A stretch of DNA of 64,000 nucleotides from Streptomyces roseoverticillatus (GCF_000719265.1 NZ_JOFL01000009.1:124001-188000); one strand, 5' to 3'. Shown: positions 38,678 through 48,220, numbered from the stretch's first letter. The notes: generated by a model from the sequence alone, not told the origin. A program made the numbers and translations.

Positions 38678-38726
38678 AGCGAGGGCGGACCTCCCTTCCC
38701 TGCGGGGAAGCGGGGCCGCCCTCGCT
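38678..38726 (+). terminator. Hairpin between rpmA and obg
   Basis: A perfect 11-bp outer stem (38678-38688 with 38716-38726) with inner pairing of CTTCCC with GGGAAG. It likely ends or attenuates the rplU-rpmA message ahead of obg, which lies 49 bp further on. Confidence 0.7.
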
Positions 38727-38774
38727 GCGTTACAACGTAAGACATCCCCTGTACGTATCTGGAGGCACACTGCT

Positions 38775-40211
38775 ATGACCACCTTCGTGGACCGCGTCGA
38801 GCTGCACGTCGCCGCGGGTAACGGAGGCCATGGCTGCGCCTCCGTGCACCGGGAGAAGTTCAAGCCGCTCGGCGGCCCGGACGGCGGCAACGGCGGCCGT
38901 GGCGGCGACGTGATCCTGGTCGTGGACCAGTCCGTCACCACCCTGCTCGAGTACCACCACAGCCCGCACCGCAAGGCCACCAACGGCAAGCCCGGCGAGG
39001 GCGGCAACCGCTCCGGCAAGGACGGCTCCGACCTCGTCCTGCCCGTCCCGGACGGCACCGTCGTCCTGGACGCCAAGGGCAACGTCCTGGCCGACCTCGT
39101 CGGCGAGGGCACCACCTACATCGCCGCCCAGGGCGGCCGCGGCGGCCTCGGCAACGCCGCGCTGGCCTCGGCCCGCCGCAAGGCCCCCGGCTTCGCGCTG
39201 CTCGGCGAGCCCGGCCAGACCGGCGACGTCGTCCTGGAGCTCAAGACCGTCGCCGACGTGGCCCTCGTCGGCTTCCCGAGCGCCGGCAAGTCCTCGCTGA
39301 TCTCGGTGCTCTCCGCGGCCAAGCCGAAGATCGCCGACTACCCGTTCACCACGCTCGTCCCGAACCTGGGCGTCGTCACGGCCGGTGCGACCGTCTACAC
39401 CATCGCCGACGTGCCCGGCCTGATCCCCGGCGCCAGCCAGGGCAAGGGCCTCGGCCTGGAGTTCCTGCGCCACGTCGAGCGCTGTTCGGTGCTCGTGCAC
39501 GTCCTCGACACCGCGACGCTGGAGTCCGAGCGCGACCCGCTGACCGACCTCGACGTCATCGAGGCGGAGCTGCGGGAGTACGGCGGCCTGGAGGACCGGC
39601 CGCGCATCGTCGTCCTCAACAAGGTCGACATCCCCGACGGCCAGGACCTCGCGGACATGATCCGCCCCGACCTGGAGGCCCGCGGCTACCGCGTCTTCGA
39701 GGTCTCCGCGGTCTCCCGGCACGGCCTGAAGGAGCTGTCCTTCGCGCTCGCCGGCATCGTCGCCGAGGCGCGCGCCGCGAAGCCGAAGGAGGAGGCGACC
39801 CGCATCGTCATCCGCCCGAAGGCCGTCGACGACGCGGGCTTCACCGTCACCCTGGAAGAGGACGGCCTCTACCGCGTGCGCGGCGAGAAGCCGGAGCGCT
39901 GGGTGCGCCAGACCGACTTCAACAACGACGAGGCCGTGGGCTACCTCGCCGACCGCCTCAACCGCCTCGGCGTCGAGGACCAGCTGATGAAGGCCGGTGC
40001 CCGCGCGGGCGACGGCGTCGCCATCGGCTCCGAGGACGACGCGGTCGTCTTCGACTGGGAGCCGTCGATGGCCGCCGGTGCGGAGATGCTGGGGCGTCGT
40101 GGTGAGGACCACCGCCTCGAGGCGCCGAGGCCTGCGGCGCAGCGGCGTCGGGACCGGGACGCGGAGCGGGACGAGGCGGACCGGGAGTACGACGAGTTCA
40201 ACCCGTTCTGA
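38775..40211 (+). CDS. obg: GTPase ObgE/CgtA
   Basis: Essential GTPase for late 50S ribosome assembly and, in Streptomyces, onset of aerial growth. It has 478 residues. The Gly-rich Obg domain covers about 1-158 ('[14 protein letters not shown]'), the G domain follows with G1 'GFPSAGKSS' at about 166-174, G3 'DVPGLI' and G4 'NKVD', and the C-terminal OCT domain lies at about 345-430. The last 40 residues are an Arg/Asp/Glu-rich tail. ATG 38775 follows GGAGG. A possible operon with rplU-rpmA is interrupted by the hairpin at 38678. Confidence 0.97.
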   Translation: MTTFVDRVELHVAAGNGGHGCASVHREKFKPLGGPDGGNGGRGGDVILVVDQSVTTLLEYHHSPHRKATNGKPGEGGNRSGKDGSDLVLPVPDGTVVLDAKGNVLADLVGEGTTYIAAQGGRGGLGNAALASARRKAPGFALLGEPGQTGDVVLELKTVADVALVGFPSAGKSSLISVLSAAKPKIADYPFTTLVPNLGVVTAGATVYTIADVPGLIPGASQGKGLGLEFLRHVERCSVLVHVLDTATLESERDPLTDLDVIEAELREYGGLEDRPRIVVLNKVDIPDGQDLADMIRPDLEARGYRVFEVSAVSRHGLKELSFALAGIVAEARAAKPKEEATRIVIRPKAVDDAGFTVTLEEDGLYRVRGEKPERWVRQTDFNNDEAVGYLADRLNRLGVEDQLMKAGARAGDGVAIGSEDDAVVFDWEPSMAAGAEMLGRRGEDHRLEAPRPAAQRRRDRDAERDEADREYDEFNPF

Positions 40212-40240
40212 CGGTTCCCGTGCCGGGTGCGTCTGTGCGG

Positions 40241-40325
40241 CCCCACGCGCTGCACGGACGGGCCCCGTCAGGGGCGCGGGGAACGGCGCCCCGTCAAAGG
40301 GGCGCGGGGAACTGCGCGACCAGCC
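40241..40325 (-). repeat. Dispersed intergenic repeat, inverted copy D
   Basis: Two tandem GGGGCGCGGGGAAC units separated by CGTCA(AA) bends, followed by CTGCGCGACCAGCC; the reverse-oriented relative of the repeat at 13420. It begins directly after obg. The 335-bp gap 40212-40546 consists of this repeat, two strong hairpins and repeat copy B; no gene is seen in it. Confidence 0.6.
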
Positions 40326-40369
40326 GAAGACGGCCTTCAGTCGACGCAGCACCTGGCCTCCGGCCATAC

Positions 40370-40407
40370 GTAAGGCCCCCGGGAGGGAAACCTCCCGGGG
40401 GCCTTAC
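40370..40407. terminator. Hairpin with GAAA loop, obg/glycerophosphotransferase gap
   Basis: A perfect 17-bp stem (40370-40386 with 40391-40407) with a GAAA tetraloop between convergent genes. It can end transcripts from both sides. Confidence 0.85.
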
Positions 40408-40420
40408 TCATGCCTTGTCA

Positions 40421-40480
40421 GTCGGCTGCGGGCCGACCGTGGTTGCTCGCGCCGTTCCCCGCGCCCCTTACGGGGCGCGG
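40421..40480 (+). repeat. Dispersed intergenic repeat, copy B
   Basis: Starts GTCGGCTGCGGGCC and ends in TTCCCCGCGCCCCTTACGGG, like copy A at 13420. It is placed between two perfect hairpins. Confidence 0.6.
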
Positions 40481-40491
40481 CACCGCACACA

Positions 40492-40536
40492 GCATGACGA
40501 AGGCCCGGGAGGAAACCTCCCGGGCCTTCGTCATGC
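40492..40536. terminator. Second perfect hairpin before the glycerophosphotransferase gene
   Basis: A 21-bp perfect inverted repeat (40492-40512 with 40516-40536) with an AAA loop. Its stem shares the core GGCCC..GGGAGG with the hairpin at 40370, so the two are related. It lies 11 bp after the stop of the convergent gene at 40547. Confidence 0.88.
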
Positions 40537-40546
40537 TGACGCAGTC

Positions 40547-42583
40547 TTACACCGCCGCAGCCGCATCCGCCTCGCGCTGCATCGGGATCTCGGAGGCGCG
40601 AGCCTCCATCCGTGCGCGCCGGGCGTCGGCCTCCGCGGCGAGCGCCAGCGCCGCCGCGTTGAAGCGGACCAGGGACGGCGGGTCGGACGGGCCGAGGAGC
40701 TGGACCTTGAGCTCGGCGCGGGCCTCGGCGAGGCCGTCCAGGCGGGGGTTGCGGACGGCCGCGAGCAGGCCCGCGACCTCGCCGGCCTCCGGCGTGAGGA
40801 TCGTCGCCGCGCTGACGGTCGGGAAGTTCGAGCGGAACTCCTCCTCGGTCATGCCGCTGGTGTTGGCGACGGCGTACGGCTTCTCGCTGATCAGGTAGTC
40901 CGAGACGACGCTCGACACGTCGCTGATCAGGACGTCCGCTTCGTTGAAGCAGCTGAAGAGCGCCGGGCGGGCGGTGGTGATGATCTGGTGCTCCCACTCC
41001 GGCAGGGAGGCCCAGTAGGCGGCTTCCCAGGCGGCGGTGGCGGCCTCGACGGTCGCGGCGCGGCCCGCCTCGGGCGTGCCCTGGAGCATCATCCGCTCGA
41101 TCTCGTCCGCGCTGTCGCGGAACGTGCTCGTCGTCAGGCGGTCCAGCTCGGCCGTGCGGCGGTCGAGCTCGGCGGCGGCCTCCGGGCCCGGGCGGGCGCC
41201 GGTGCGGGCTGCGGCGGCCTCGCGGATCATGGCCTGGATGCGCTCGTTGGCGCGGCCCGCGCGCGGGTCGACGGAGCCGGTCATCGGGTGCGGCTTGTAG
41301 AGGAGGCGCACCTTGGGGTCGGCGAGGAGCGCGCGGACGACGTTCTCGCCGGCGAGCATCACCGAGGTGTTGCCGGGGTTGCCGTCCCAGCCCTCCCACG
41401 TGGGGGCGTACAGCACGGTGGTGAACTCGCGCGTCGGTGCGCCCGCGTACGGGCGGATCGGGGCCAGCTGCGGGCGGCCGACCTCGACCACGTCGCGGTC
41501 GTCGACGCCGATGTCGGCGAGCTGGTAGCGCTCGCGGGCGGCGGGGCCGGCGACCCAGATCTCGTCGTACGCCTTGGAGTACGGGTTGCAGCTGGAGAGC
41601 TTGTCGCTCTCGCCGTGGTTGATGAACGCGTGCTTGATCGACGGCATCCGCAGGACCTGCGAGGTCTTACCGGAGTTCGCCGGGTGGATCATCATCTTCA
41701 GCGAGGACTTCTCCAGGGCCATCAGGTGGACGACCTTGGGGATGCAGATGATCGGCACGTCGGTGGCCTCGATCTTCTGCACCATGAAGCGCTCGCGGAG
41801 CACGATCACGGGGTTGCCGTCGAGCGCGGCGAGGGTGGAGAGCCACATGTTGGCCTGGTAGGCCGAGGTGGTGCCGCCGGAGAAGTACATGCCCGCGGTC
41901 GGCTGGTAGTCGGCCAGCCAGCGGTCGAGCCACTCCAGGGCGCGCTGCTCGTCCGCGATGCGCTTCTTGGGCCGCAGCCAGCCCGCCAGGTGGACGGTGC
42001 CGCCCGCGGCCAGCAGGAGGGCCACGGCGATGCCGAGGATGCCCCACAGGGGCTTCTCCGTGCCGGCGGTGACCAGCATGCCCGCGGTGGCGGGGATCGC
42101 GAAGCGCAGCAGGCGGCGGCCGTGCTGGCGGGCCAGCAGGCGCGGCGGCGCGGCGGTCAGGCGCAGGCCGGTCGTGTCGATGTTGCGGGTCACGAAGGGC
42201 AGCGTGCGGCTGCGCCGGACCAGGATCGCGGTGGCCTGGCAGGCGAGGTGCGCGGCGTAGAAGAGGACGAGACCGACGAAGAGGGGGGCGTATCCGCGCA
42301 GCGAGCCGTCGCCCTGGAGCCGGAGCAGCCCGAGGAGGACCAGCATGTCGCGCAGCAGCTGCCGGACCATGACGTCGAAGCGGACCTTGCCGAGGACGGC
42401 GACGAGACCGGGGTCACGGTGCTGCAGGTAGAGATCGAGGGCGAGCCCCGCCGCGGAGGCGGCGATCAGCAACGGCACGTTGGGCAGCAGGGCGCCGGCG
42501 AGCTGCGTGGCGAAGAACACCAGCATCGCGAGCAGCGCCGCGGCCTGGACGGCGCGTCGGGAGGCTGTTCCGGCAGAAGGCAC
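40547..42583 (-). CDS. CDP-glycerol glycerophosphotransferase-like protein
   Basis: A 678-residue enzyme resembling TagB/TagF polymerases of teichoic-acid synthesis. Residues 1 to about 220 contain several membrane spans, then a cytoplasmic catalytic domain of the glycerophosphotransferase fold: 'HGESDKLSS' (about 350), 'WVAGPA', 'VGRPQLAPI', 'LLYKPHPM' (about 450), and 'ADVLISDVSSVVSDYLISEKPYAV' near 585-610, shown in part as DVSSVVSDYL. The start is GTG 42583 with AGGAG at 8 nt; upstream frame to 42709 is not supported. In S. coelicolor the homologous gene (SCO2584, from memory) is linked with spore-wall teichoic acid. It is divergent from proB and convergent with obg. Confidence 0.85.
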   Translation of the reverse strand: MPSAGTASRRAVQAAALLAMLVFFATQLAGALLPNVPLLIAASAAGLALDLYLQHRDPGLVAVLGKVRFDVMVRQLLRDMLVLLGLLRLQGDGSLRGYAPLFVGLVLFYAAHLACQATAILVRRSRTLPFVTRNIDTTGLRLTAAPPRLLARQHGRRLLRFAIPATAGMLVTAGTEKPLWGILGIAVALLLAAGGTVHLAGWLRPKKRIADEQRALEWLDRWLADYQPTAGMYFSGGTTSAYQANMWLSTLAALDGNPVIVLRERFMVQKIEATDVPIICIPKVVHLMALEKSSLKMMIHPANSGKTSQVLRMPSIKHAFINHGESDKLSSCNPYSKAYDEIWVAGPAARERYQLADIGVDDRDVVEVGRPQLAPIRPYAGAPTREFTTVLYAPTWEGWDGNPGNTSVMLAGENVVRALLADPKVRLLYKPHPMTGSVDPRAGRANERIQAMIREAAAARTGARPGPEAAAELDRRTAELDRLTTSTFRDSADEIERMMLQGTPEAGRAATVEAATAAWEAAYWASLPEWEHQIITTARPALFSCFNEADVLISDVSSVVSDYLISEKPYAVANTSGMTEEEFRSNFPTVSAATILTPEAGEVAGLLAAVRNPRLDGLAEARAELKVQLLGPSDPPSLVRFNAAALALAAEADARRARMEARASEIPMQREADAAAAV

Positions 42584-42815
42584 TGGGAGGGCTCCTGGCA
42601 GGCGGACGTAGGGGGGACTGTTTGGGTGTGGGGGAACCGTGCCTGGGCAACGGTCGACTACCGACCGTATGACGCGGGCTGGTCCAGGAGCAATCTTCCG
42701 TGATGGCAATCATCGCAAAACAGGGCCGAACGACCACAATCTCAGACGGTAGATTTGCGGGCCTGAGGCAGCCCGGCAGAGGCGGGCGACCGGCGAATCG
42801 GCTGAGGTGTGTGCG

Positions 42816-43958
42816 GTGACTGGGGCAGGGGAGCAGCAAGGGGTCCGTGCGGCGGCGGTGGCGGCCGCGCGCAGGATCGTGGTCAAGGTGGGGTCGTCCT
42901 CGCTCACCACCGCGGGCGGGGGACTGGACGCCGACCGCGTTGACGCGCTCGTCGACACGCTCGCCAAGGCCGGCGGCGAGAAGGAGATCGTGCTGGTCTC
43001 CTCCGGCGCCATCGCGGCCGGGCTGGCCCCGCTGGGCCTCGCCCGGCGCCCGCGCGACCTGGCCCGCCAGCAGGCCGCCGCCAGCGTCGGCCAGGGCCTC
43101 CTCGTCGCCCGTTACACCGCGTCGTTCGCCCGTTACGGCCGGCGCGTGGGTCAGGTGCTGCTCACGACGGACGACACCAGCCGCCGCGCGCACTACCGCA
43201 ACGCCCGCCGGACGCTGGACCAGCTGCTGGCCATGGGCGCGGTGCCGGTCGTCAACGAGAACGACACGGTGGCCACGGACGAGATCCGCTTCGGCGACAA
43301 CGACCGGCTGGCCGCCCTCGTGGCCCACCTCGTACGGGCGGACCTGCTGGTGCTCCTCTCCGACGTGGACGGCCTCTACGACGGCGACCCGTCCACGCCG
43401 GGCACCTCGCGGATCGACGAGGTCACCGGGCCGAAGGACCTGGAGGGCATCTCGATCGGCAGCGCGGGCAAGGCCGGCGTCGGCACGGGCGGCATGGTCA
43501 CCAAGGTCGACGCCGCCGGGATCGCGGCCGCCGCCGGCATCCCCGTCGTCCTCACCTCCGCCAGCCGCGCGGCGGACGCCCTCGCCGGCCGCTCCACCGG
43601 CACCTTCTTCCACCGCACCGGGCGCCGCTCCGCCGACCGCCTGCTGTGGCTCGCGCACGCCTCCACGCCCCAAGGCGCGCTGACCCTCGACGAGGGGGCC
43701 GTCCGGGCCGTGGTCGACGGCACGGGCTCGCTGCTGCCGGCGGGCATCGCCGGGGTCGAGGGCGAGTTCAGCGCGGGCGACCCCGTCGAGCTGCGCGACA
43801 CCGAGGGCCGGGCCGTGGCGCGCGGGCTCGTGGCCTTCGACGCGGGCGAGATCCCGCAGCTGCTCGGCCGCTCCACCCGCGACCTGGCCCGGGAGCTCGG
43901 GCCGGAGTACGAGCGCGAGGTCGTGCACCGCGACGACCTGGTCGTGCTGCGCCGCTGA
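42816..43958 (+). CDS. proB: Glutamate 5-kinase
   Basis: Phosphorylates glutamate, first step of proline synthesis, feedback inhibited by proline. About 380 residues. The amino-acid kinase domain covers about 20-270 ('VVKVGSSSLT', 'VSSGAIAAG', 'NENDTVATDEIRFGDND', 'SDVDGLYDGDP', 'GTGGMVTKVDAA') and the C-terminal PUA domain about 285-370. GTG 42816 has AGGTG 6 nt upstream; GTG 42807 is 9 nt further up. The divergent AT-richer region 42584-42815 probably contains promoters for it and for the glycerophosphotransferase gene. A hairpin after its stop ends the message before the proA region. Confidence 0.93.
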   Translation: MTGAGEQQGVRAAAVAAARRIVVKVGSSSLTTAGGGLDADRVDALVDTLAKAGGEKEIVLVSSGAIAAGLAPLGLARRPRDLARQQAAASVGQGLLVARYTASFARYGRRVGQVLLTTDDTSRRAHYRNARRTLDQLLAMGAVPVVNENDTVATDEIRFGDNDRLAALVAHLVRADLLVLLSDVDGLYDGDPSTPGTSRIDEVTGPKDLEGISIGSAGKAGVGTGGMVTKVDAAGIAAAAGIPVVLTSASRAADALAGRSTGTFFHRTGRRSADRLLWLAHASTPQGALTLDEGAVRAVVDGTGSLLPAGIAGVEGEFSAGDPVELRDTEGRAVARGLVAFDAGEIPQLLGRSTRDLARELGPEYEREVVHRDDLVVLRR

Positions 43959-43992
43959 CGAGCGTCACCCACGGCGACACAGCGGTAACGGA

Positions 43993-44015
43993 TCCGGCCC
44001 CACGGCGGGGCCGGA
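43993..44015 (+). terminator. Terminator of proB
   Basis: A perfect 9-bp GC stem (43993-44001 with 44007-44015) and a 5-nt loop, no T-tract. The 348-bp gap 43959-44306 also holds a GC-rich tract with inverted CGGCCGCGGGC / GCCCGCGGGGCCG near 44216-44258, probably another intergenic repeat, and no gene that I can support. Proline-related regulation is not seen. Confidence 0.65.
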
Positions 44016-44306
44016 CGGTGCGGTAAGTCCAGCCTTTCCATGGGGCCTTTCCGCAAAAACCCCACGCGGCCGCCCGCAGACTGGTCAACTTTGATGCGAG
44101 AGCGACGACCAGCACCACCGCTCCGCCGTACGCACGCGGAGCAGCGAGCAAGGAGGCCGCCGGTGAGACGAGGGCGCCCAGGGGCGCTGCCCCGCGCTGG
44201 AGGCACGCCCCCAGCCACGGCCGCGGGCTCCTCCGCCCAGGCCCGCGGGGCCGTGGGGGAGACGCGCGCGCTGACGAGCGTCGCGGGCGGGGGCGGGGGC
44301 GATGCC

Positions 44307-44654
44307 GTGGAAGTGTCGCGGTTGTGGCACATCACGCTCAGCGTCTCGGGCGCCGAGGCGCCGCTCGCCGAGGTGCGCCGCGCGCTCGAACAGCTCGCCC
44401 ACGACCACCCCTTCCTGCTGACCAGCCGCTACGCCCGCGACCACGCCGAGATCCGGTACTGGGAGGAGGCGCGCGATCTACACGACGCCGCGGCGGTCGC
44501 ACTGCGCCTGTGGGGCGAGCACCGCTCGACGGCCCGGCTGCCCCCGTGGGAGATCGTGGGCCTGGAGGTCATCGACCGGGAGACGTATCACCAGCGGATC
44601 GCCGAGGGCTACGGCCCGCTGCCGGCCACGCCGGTGGGTGTGCACCCGTTCTGA
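44307..44654 (+). CDS. Conserved hypothetical protein between proB and proA
   Basis: A 115-residue cytoplasmic protein (GTG start, [15 protein letters not shown]). It is beta-alpha-beta in pattern ('[22 protein letters not shown]' is a helix then a strand; '[26 protein letters not shown]' another helix) and ends with '[19 protein letters not shown]'. The same gene is found in this position in Streptomyces, so it may be a small dodecin/ACT-like binding protein for proline synthesis, but no motif proves it. The frame is open upstream to 44040, but that stretch is Arg/Pro-rich and unlike the domain, so the GTG at 44307 is preferred. Confidence 0.8.
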   Translation: MEVSRLWHITLSVSGAEAPLAEVRRALEQLAHDHPFLLTSRYARDHAEIRYWEEARDLHDAAAVALRLWGEHRSTARLPPWEIVGLEVIDRETYHQRIAEGYGPLPATPVGVHPF

Positions 44655-44742
44655 GCGGACCGGCGCGTCCCTCCGGCCCGTCCGCGGGCCGGACCCTGCG
44701 TCCACAGTCCGGAATGCGTGGTGACCCCGGGCCGCGCGCGAC

Positions 44743-44748
44743 TACCCT
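44743..44748 (+). promoter_or_regulatory. -10 box of proA, leaderless start
   Basis: TACCCT ends 7 nt before the ATG at 44756; no Shine-Dalgarno is present. Confidence 0.5.
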
Positions 44749-44755
44749 GCCAGTC

Positions 44756-46075
44756 ATGAGCAGCGTTTTCCCCTCCCCCCTCGCCGACCCGATGCCGCAG
44801 TCCCCGGTGCTGCGCGCCGCCTACCGCGCCCGCGCCGCCGCCGCGGAGCTCGCGCCACTGCCGCGCTCGGTGAAGGACGAGGCGCTGCTGGCCATCGCCG
44901 ACGCCCTTGAGGTGCGGACGAAGGAGATCGTCGAGGCCAACGCCGAGGACGTCGCCAAGGCCCGCGCCGCCGGGACGAGCGAGAGCGTCGTCGATCGCCT
45001 CACCCTCACCCCGGAGCGGGTGCGGGCCATCGCCAAGGACGTGCGCGACGTGGTGGCCCTGCCCGACCCCGTCGGCGAGGTCGTCCGCGGCTCCACCCTT
45101 CCCAACGGCATCGACCTGCGGCAGGTCCGCGTGCCGCTCGGCGTCGTCGGGATCATCTACGAGGCCCGGCCCAACGTGACCGTCGACGCGGCCGCGCTGT
45201 GCCTGAAGTCCGGCAACGCGGTCCTGCTGCGCGGCTCGTCCTCCGCGTACGCCTCCAACACCGCGCTCGTGCGCGTCATCCGCGACGCCGTGGGCGGGGC
45301 CGGCCTGCCGGCCGACGCCGTGCAGCTGGTGCCGGGCGAGAGCCGCGAGTCGGTGCGCGAGCTGATGCGCGCCCGCGGCATGGTCGACGTGCTGATCCCG
45401 CGCGGCGGCGCCTCCCTGATCCGTACGGTCGTGGAGGAGTCCACGGTCCCCGTCATCGAGACGGGCACCGGCAACTGCCATGTGTACGTGGACGCGCAGG
45501 CCGACCTGGACATGGCGGTGGACATCCTCGTCAACTCCAAGGCGCAGCGCGTGAGCGTGTGCAACGCGGCCGAGACGCTGCTCGTGCACCAGGACATCGC
45601 CGCGGAGTTCCTGCCGAAGGCGCTCGCCGCCCTGGCGGAGGCCGGCGTGACGGTGCACGGCTGCGAGCGCGTCCTGGAGCTGGCCGAGGGCAGCCCGGCC
45701 ACGGTGGTGCCGGCCACTGTCGAGGACTGGGAGACCGAGTACCTCTCGTACGACATCGCCGCCGCCGTCGTGGACGACCTGGACGCCGCGGTCCGCCACA
45801 TCCGGCTGTGGTCCTCCGGCCACACCGAGGCCATCGTGACCACGTCGCAGGCCGCCGCCCGCCGCTTCACCCAGCTCGTGGACGCGACGACCGTCGCGGT
45901 CAACGCCTCGACGCGGTTCACGGACGGCAGCCAGTTCGGCTTCGGCGCCGAGATCGGCATCTCCACGCAGAAGCTGCACGCGCGCGGCCCGATGGGCCTG
46001 CCCGAGCTGACCTCGACGAAGTACATCGTCACGGGCGACGGTCACGTGCGCGGCAACGGGCTCCCCGCGAGCTGA
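44756..46075 (+). CDS. proA: Gamma-glutamyl phosphate reductase
   Basis: NADPH-dependent reductase making glutamate-5-semialdehyde, second step of proline synthesis. It has 439 residues with the aldehyde dehydrogenase fold: the active-site Cys at about 270 ('[12 protein letters not shown]'), '[17 protein letters not shown]' (about 126) for nucleotide binding, and '[12 protein letters not shown]' near the end. ATG 44756 gives [17 protein letters not shown]; a TACCCT -10 box ends 7 nt before it and no Shine-Dalgarno is present, so translation is probably leaderless. It is downstream of the conserved hypothetical gene, not directly joined to proB. Confidence 0.95.
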   Translation: MSSVFPSPLADPMPQSPVLRAAYRARAAAAELAPLPRSVKDEALLAIADALEVRTKEIVEANAEDVAKARAAGTSESVVDRLTLTPERVRAIAKDVRDVVALPDPVGEVVRGSTLPNGIDLRQVRVPLGVVGIIYEARPNVTVDAAALCLKSGNAVLLRGSSSAYASNTALVRVIRDAVGGAGLPADAVQLVPGESRESVRELMRARGMVDVLIPRGGASLIRTVVEESTVPVIETGTGNCHVYVDAQADLDMAVDILVNSKAQRVSVCNAAETLLVHQDIAAEFLPKALAALAEAGVTVHGCERVLELAEGSPATVVPATVEDWETEYLSYDIAAAVVDDLDAAVRHIRLWSSGHTEAIVTTSQAAARRFTQLVDATTVAVNASTRFTDGSQFGFGAEIGISTQKLHARGPMGLPELTSTKYIVTGDGHVRGNGLPAS

Positions 46076-46125
46076 ATTCCCCTACGGGCTGAGCGGATTG
46101 ACCGTTCCGGGGCTACGCTGGACGG

Positions 46126-46767
46126 GTGCCGGACGACGTGGGGGGCCAGCCGTTCCCGGACGGCGAGGAGCCCGACAGCAACCGCAGCGGGGACGATCGG
46201 GACGACCCCTTCGCCTCCGTGGTCTTCGACGAGGATTTCGTGCGGTCCGCGAGGATCCGCGAGCCCTCAGCGGTCGAGCGGATGCTCGCCGCCGACCGGG
46301 CACGCGCCGAAAGCGAGACGTCACAGTCCGCTCCGTCGCCGCGCTCCCGGTCCGGCGGCGGCCCCGCCGACGATGATCTCGACGCCTATGAGGACGGCTT
46401 CGGCGGCGCCCTGCCGGGGTACCACCCGGGCCGTGCGGGCACCTGGCCGACCCTCACCCACGACCTGGACCCGGACGACGCCTACGGGCCGTACGGCCGC
46501 CACGGCGGCCCCCGGCGCCCCTACCGGGGCCATGCCCGCTGGCACCGTCCGGTGGCCTGGGTGCTCGCGGTGGTGATGGGCATAGGCGTGGTGGCCCTCG
46601 CCTTCGCCGCCGTCTACCGCAGCGCCTCCTCGGGCAATCGGCCGAGCTCCGATCCGCCGCCCGCGACCACCGGCGTGGACGCCCCGGCGGGCTCCCGGCC
46701 GGGCCCGCTGCCCTCCGTATCAGCGGATTCCGAGCCTCCGGTGGCTTCGGCGGCGCCCCGCCCCTGA
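46126..46767 (+). CDS. Membrane protein with N-terminal SVVFDE motif (1)
   Basis: A 213-residue single-span protein. The first 144 residues are cytoplasmic and acidic, with the motif SVVFDEDFVRSARIREPSA at about residues 31-49 and 'ERM' after it. One span covers about 145-164 ('WVLAVVMGIGVVALAFAAVY'), then a Ser/Pro-rich outside tail of about 45 residues. The GTG at 46126 lies 6 nt after TACGCT, so it is probably leaderless. The next gene shares the N-terminal motif, and the pair is followed by genes of wall and surface synthesis. The function is unknown; the motif may be a docking site for a cytoplasmic partner. Confidence 0.8.
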   Translation: MPDDVGGQPFPDGEEPDSNRSGDDRDDPFASVVFDEDFVRSARIREPSAVERMLAADRARAESETSQSAPSPRSRSGGGPADDDLDAYEDGFGGALPGYHPGRAGTWPTLTHDLDPDDAYGPYGRHGGPRRPYRGHARWHRPVAWVLAVVMGIGVVALAFAAVYRSASSGNRPSSDPPPATTGVDAPAGSRPGPLPSVSADSEPPVASAAPRP

Positions 46768-46922
46768 CCGGCCCCGCCGGAGGCCAGGGGCTCACCCGCC
46801 GCAACCGCTGTGACCTGCACGTATGCGCGTGCCCCCGGCAGGCTTATCCGATCCGGAATTTCTTCGGAACTTGTCGTGTACCACGGCGTTTACCGGAGCC
46901 CCGGTAGACCTACTCTTGATGT

Positions 46923-47966
46923 ATGGACGGGCCTGGAGACCCACCTGAGGGCACGCCCGAGGGTGTCCCGGCAGGTGGGGACGACGAGTACCGATCCGTC
47001 GTCTTCGACGAATCGTTCGTCCGCGCTGCCCGCCTGCAGGAGCTCTCCGCCAGCGAGCGCATGGGTGATCACGCGCTCGCCGTCCGCACCCGGCACGTGT
47101 GGTCCCGGGTCAGCACCTCCCGGCAGGTCCTCGTCCTCGTGATCCTCATAGCCCTGGCCTTCGGCACGGCCGTCTACATGGGATTGCGCCATCCCTACAA
47201 GGACCCGGTCGTGCCCGCGGCCGAGCCGATGCGCGCCATGCTCGTGCCGCTGGCCCCCAAGGAGCCGGTGCCCGGCGGCGGCGCGCAGGAGCTGTTCGAC
47301 CGCAGCCCCGCCGCGCAGTTCCGGCTCGGCACCGAAGGCGTGAATCTGCCCCCGGCGCGCAGCACCCAGCACTTCTCCGAGAGCCAGGTGATGGCGGCCC
47401 TCGCCGCCGCCAAGGAGTACACGGTCAAGTCGGCCCTCGACCCGGCCGTGCTCACCGGAGGCTCCCAGCGGACCGTCCGGCTGCTGCTGGACCCGGCCCA
47501 ACTCGACCAGTTCGACCGGAGCTTCGACCGGCCCGCGAACGACGGGCGGCACGCGGCCACGGCCTGGCTCGTGCGCTTCGACCCGGCGCGGGTCGCCCTC
47601 GTGGACACGCCCGTCCGCACGCGCGGCGTCTTCCACATCTCCGAGAGCGGGCCGGCGACGCTGGAGGTCTCCGCCGACCACACCTTCGTCTACGCCGTCC
47701 GCCCGGCGACCGGCCCGCAGGACGCGTCGCTGTTCACCGTGCGGCGCGAGATGCGGTTCCGGTTCGACCGGGACGGGCTGCAGGAGCACCACCTGATCGT
47801 GGTGCAGAGCTATCTGCAGGCCGGCCCGCAGTCCTGCTCGGCCGACGACGAGGCCTACCTGCGGCCCCTCCTGGCCGGCCAGAAGCCGGACGGATCCGTG
47901 CCGGGCACGGATCCGTACAGCACGGATCCGCCTGCCGGCGCGGTGTGCGGGGTGCTGGGGCGCTAG
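46923..47966 (+). CDS. Membrane protein with N-terminal SVVFDE motif (2)
   Basis: A 347-residue single-span protein. The N-terminal cytoplasmic part carries SVVFDESFVRAARLQELSA at about residues 25-43, aligned with the motif of the gene at 46126. One span covers about 68-88 ('VLVLVILIALAFGTAVYMGL'), then an external domain of about 255 residues with two Cys ('QSCSADDE' and 'AVCGVLGR') near the end, probably disulfide-bonded. The ATG lies 6 nt after TACTCT, so it is probably leaderless. It is convergent with the M48 protease gene. Unknown function; conserved at this locus in Streptomyces. Confidence 0.82.
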   Translation: MDGPGDPPEGTPEGVPAGGDDEYRSVVFDESFVRAARLQELSASERMGDHALAVRTRHVWSRVSTSRQVLVLVILIALAFGTAVYMGLRHPYKDPVVPAAEPMRAMLVPLAPKEPVPGGGAQELFDRSPAAQFRLGTEGVNLPPARSTQHFSESQVMAALAAAKEYTVKSALDPAVLTGGSQRTVRLLLDPAQLDQFDRSFDRPANDGRHAATAWLVRFDPARVALVDTPVRTRGVFHISESGPATLEVSADHTFVYAVRPATGPQDASLFTVRREMRFRFDRDGLQEHHLIVVQSYLQAGPQSCSADDEAYLRPLLAGQKPDGSVPGTDPYSTDPPAGAVCGVLGR

Positions 47967-48051
47967 CCGTTTCGCCGAACGTGGGGGTCGCCCACGGTTC
48001 GGCACCGCCGGGATCCGGCGCGGTGGCTGATCGCCGCCGCGGCGGAAAGAG

Positions 48052-48126
48052 TTTGCCGAGCCCGGCAAAGTTCTGCAGCCGCGAGGCCTGAGGCGCCGCC
48101 GGCGCGGAATCCGCCGAGCCCGGCAA
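48052..48126. repeat. Short direct repeat in the convergent gap
   Basis: GCCGAGCCCGGCAA occurs at 48055-48068 and again at 48113-48126 (58 bp apart); the first copy is part of a perfect 7-bp hairpin TTTGCCG-AGCC-CGGCAAA. The 254-bp gap 47967-48220 lies between converging genes and has no gene of its own. Confidence 0.55.
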
Positions 48127-48220
48127 GGACTCCCCGCCGCGACGGCGCTCAGCACCCACCGGCCGTTCCGGCGGTGCCGTACGACCCCGGTCCCGGCCGG
48201 AAACCCGGGCGAAAAGGCCG

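Noticed and set aside
40492..40536. Transposon terminal repeat
   Set aside because: The 21-bp perfect stem has a 3-nt loop and lies 11 bp after a stop codon, so it is a terminator; no second end or transposase is present.
40220..42703. An 827-codon plus-strand frame opposite the glycerophosphotransferase
   Set aside because: Composition is Arg/Gly/Glu-rich with no domains; the minus-strand gene has teichoic-acid motifs and a good start.
44040..44306. N-terminal extension of the gene at 44307
   Set aside because: Arg/Pro/Ala-rich sequence with repeat-like GC hairpins and no ribosome site; conserved sequence begins at the GTG at 44307.
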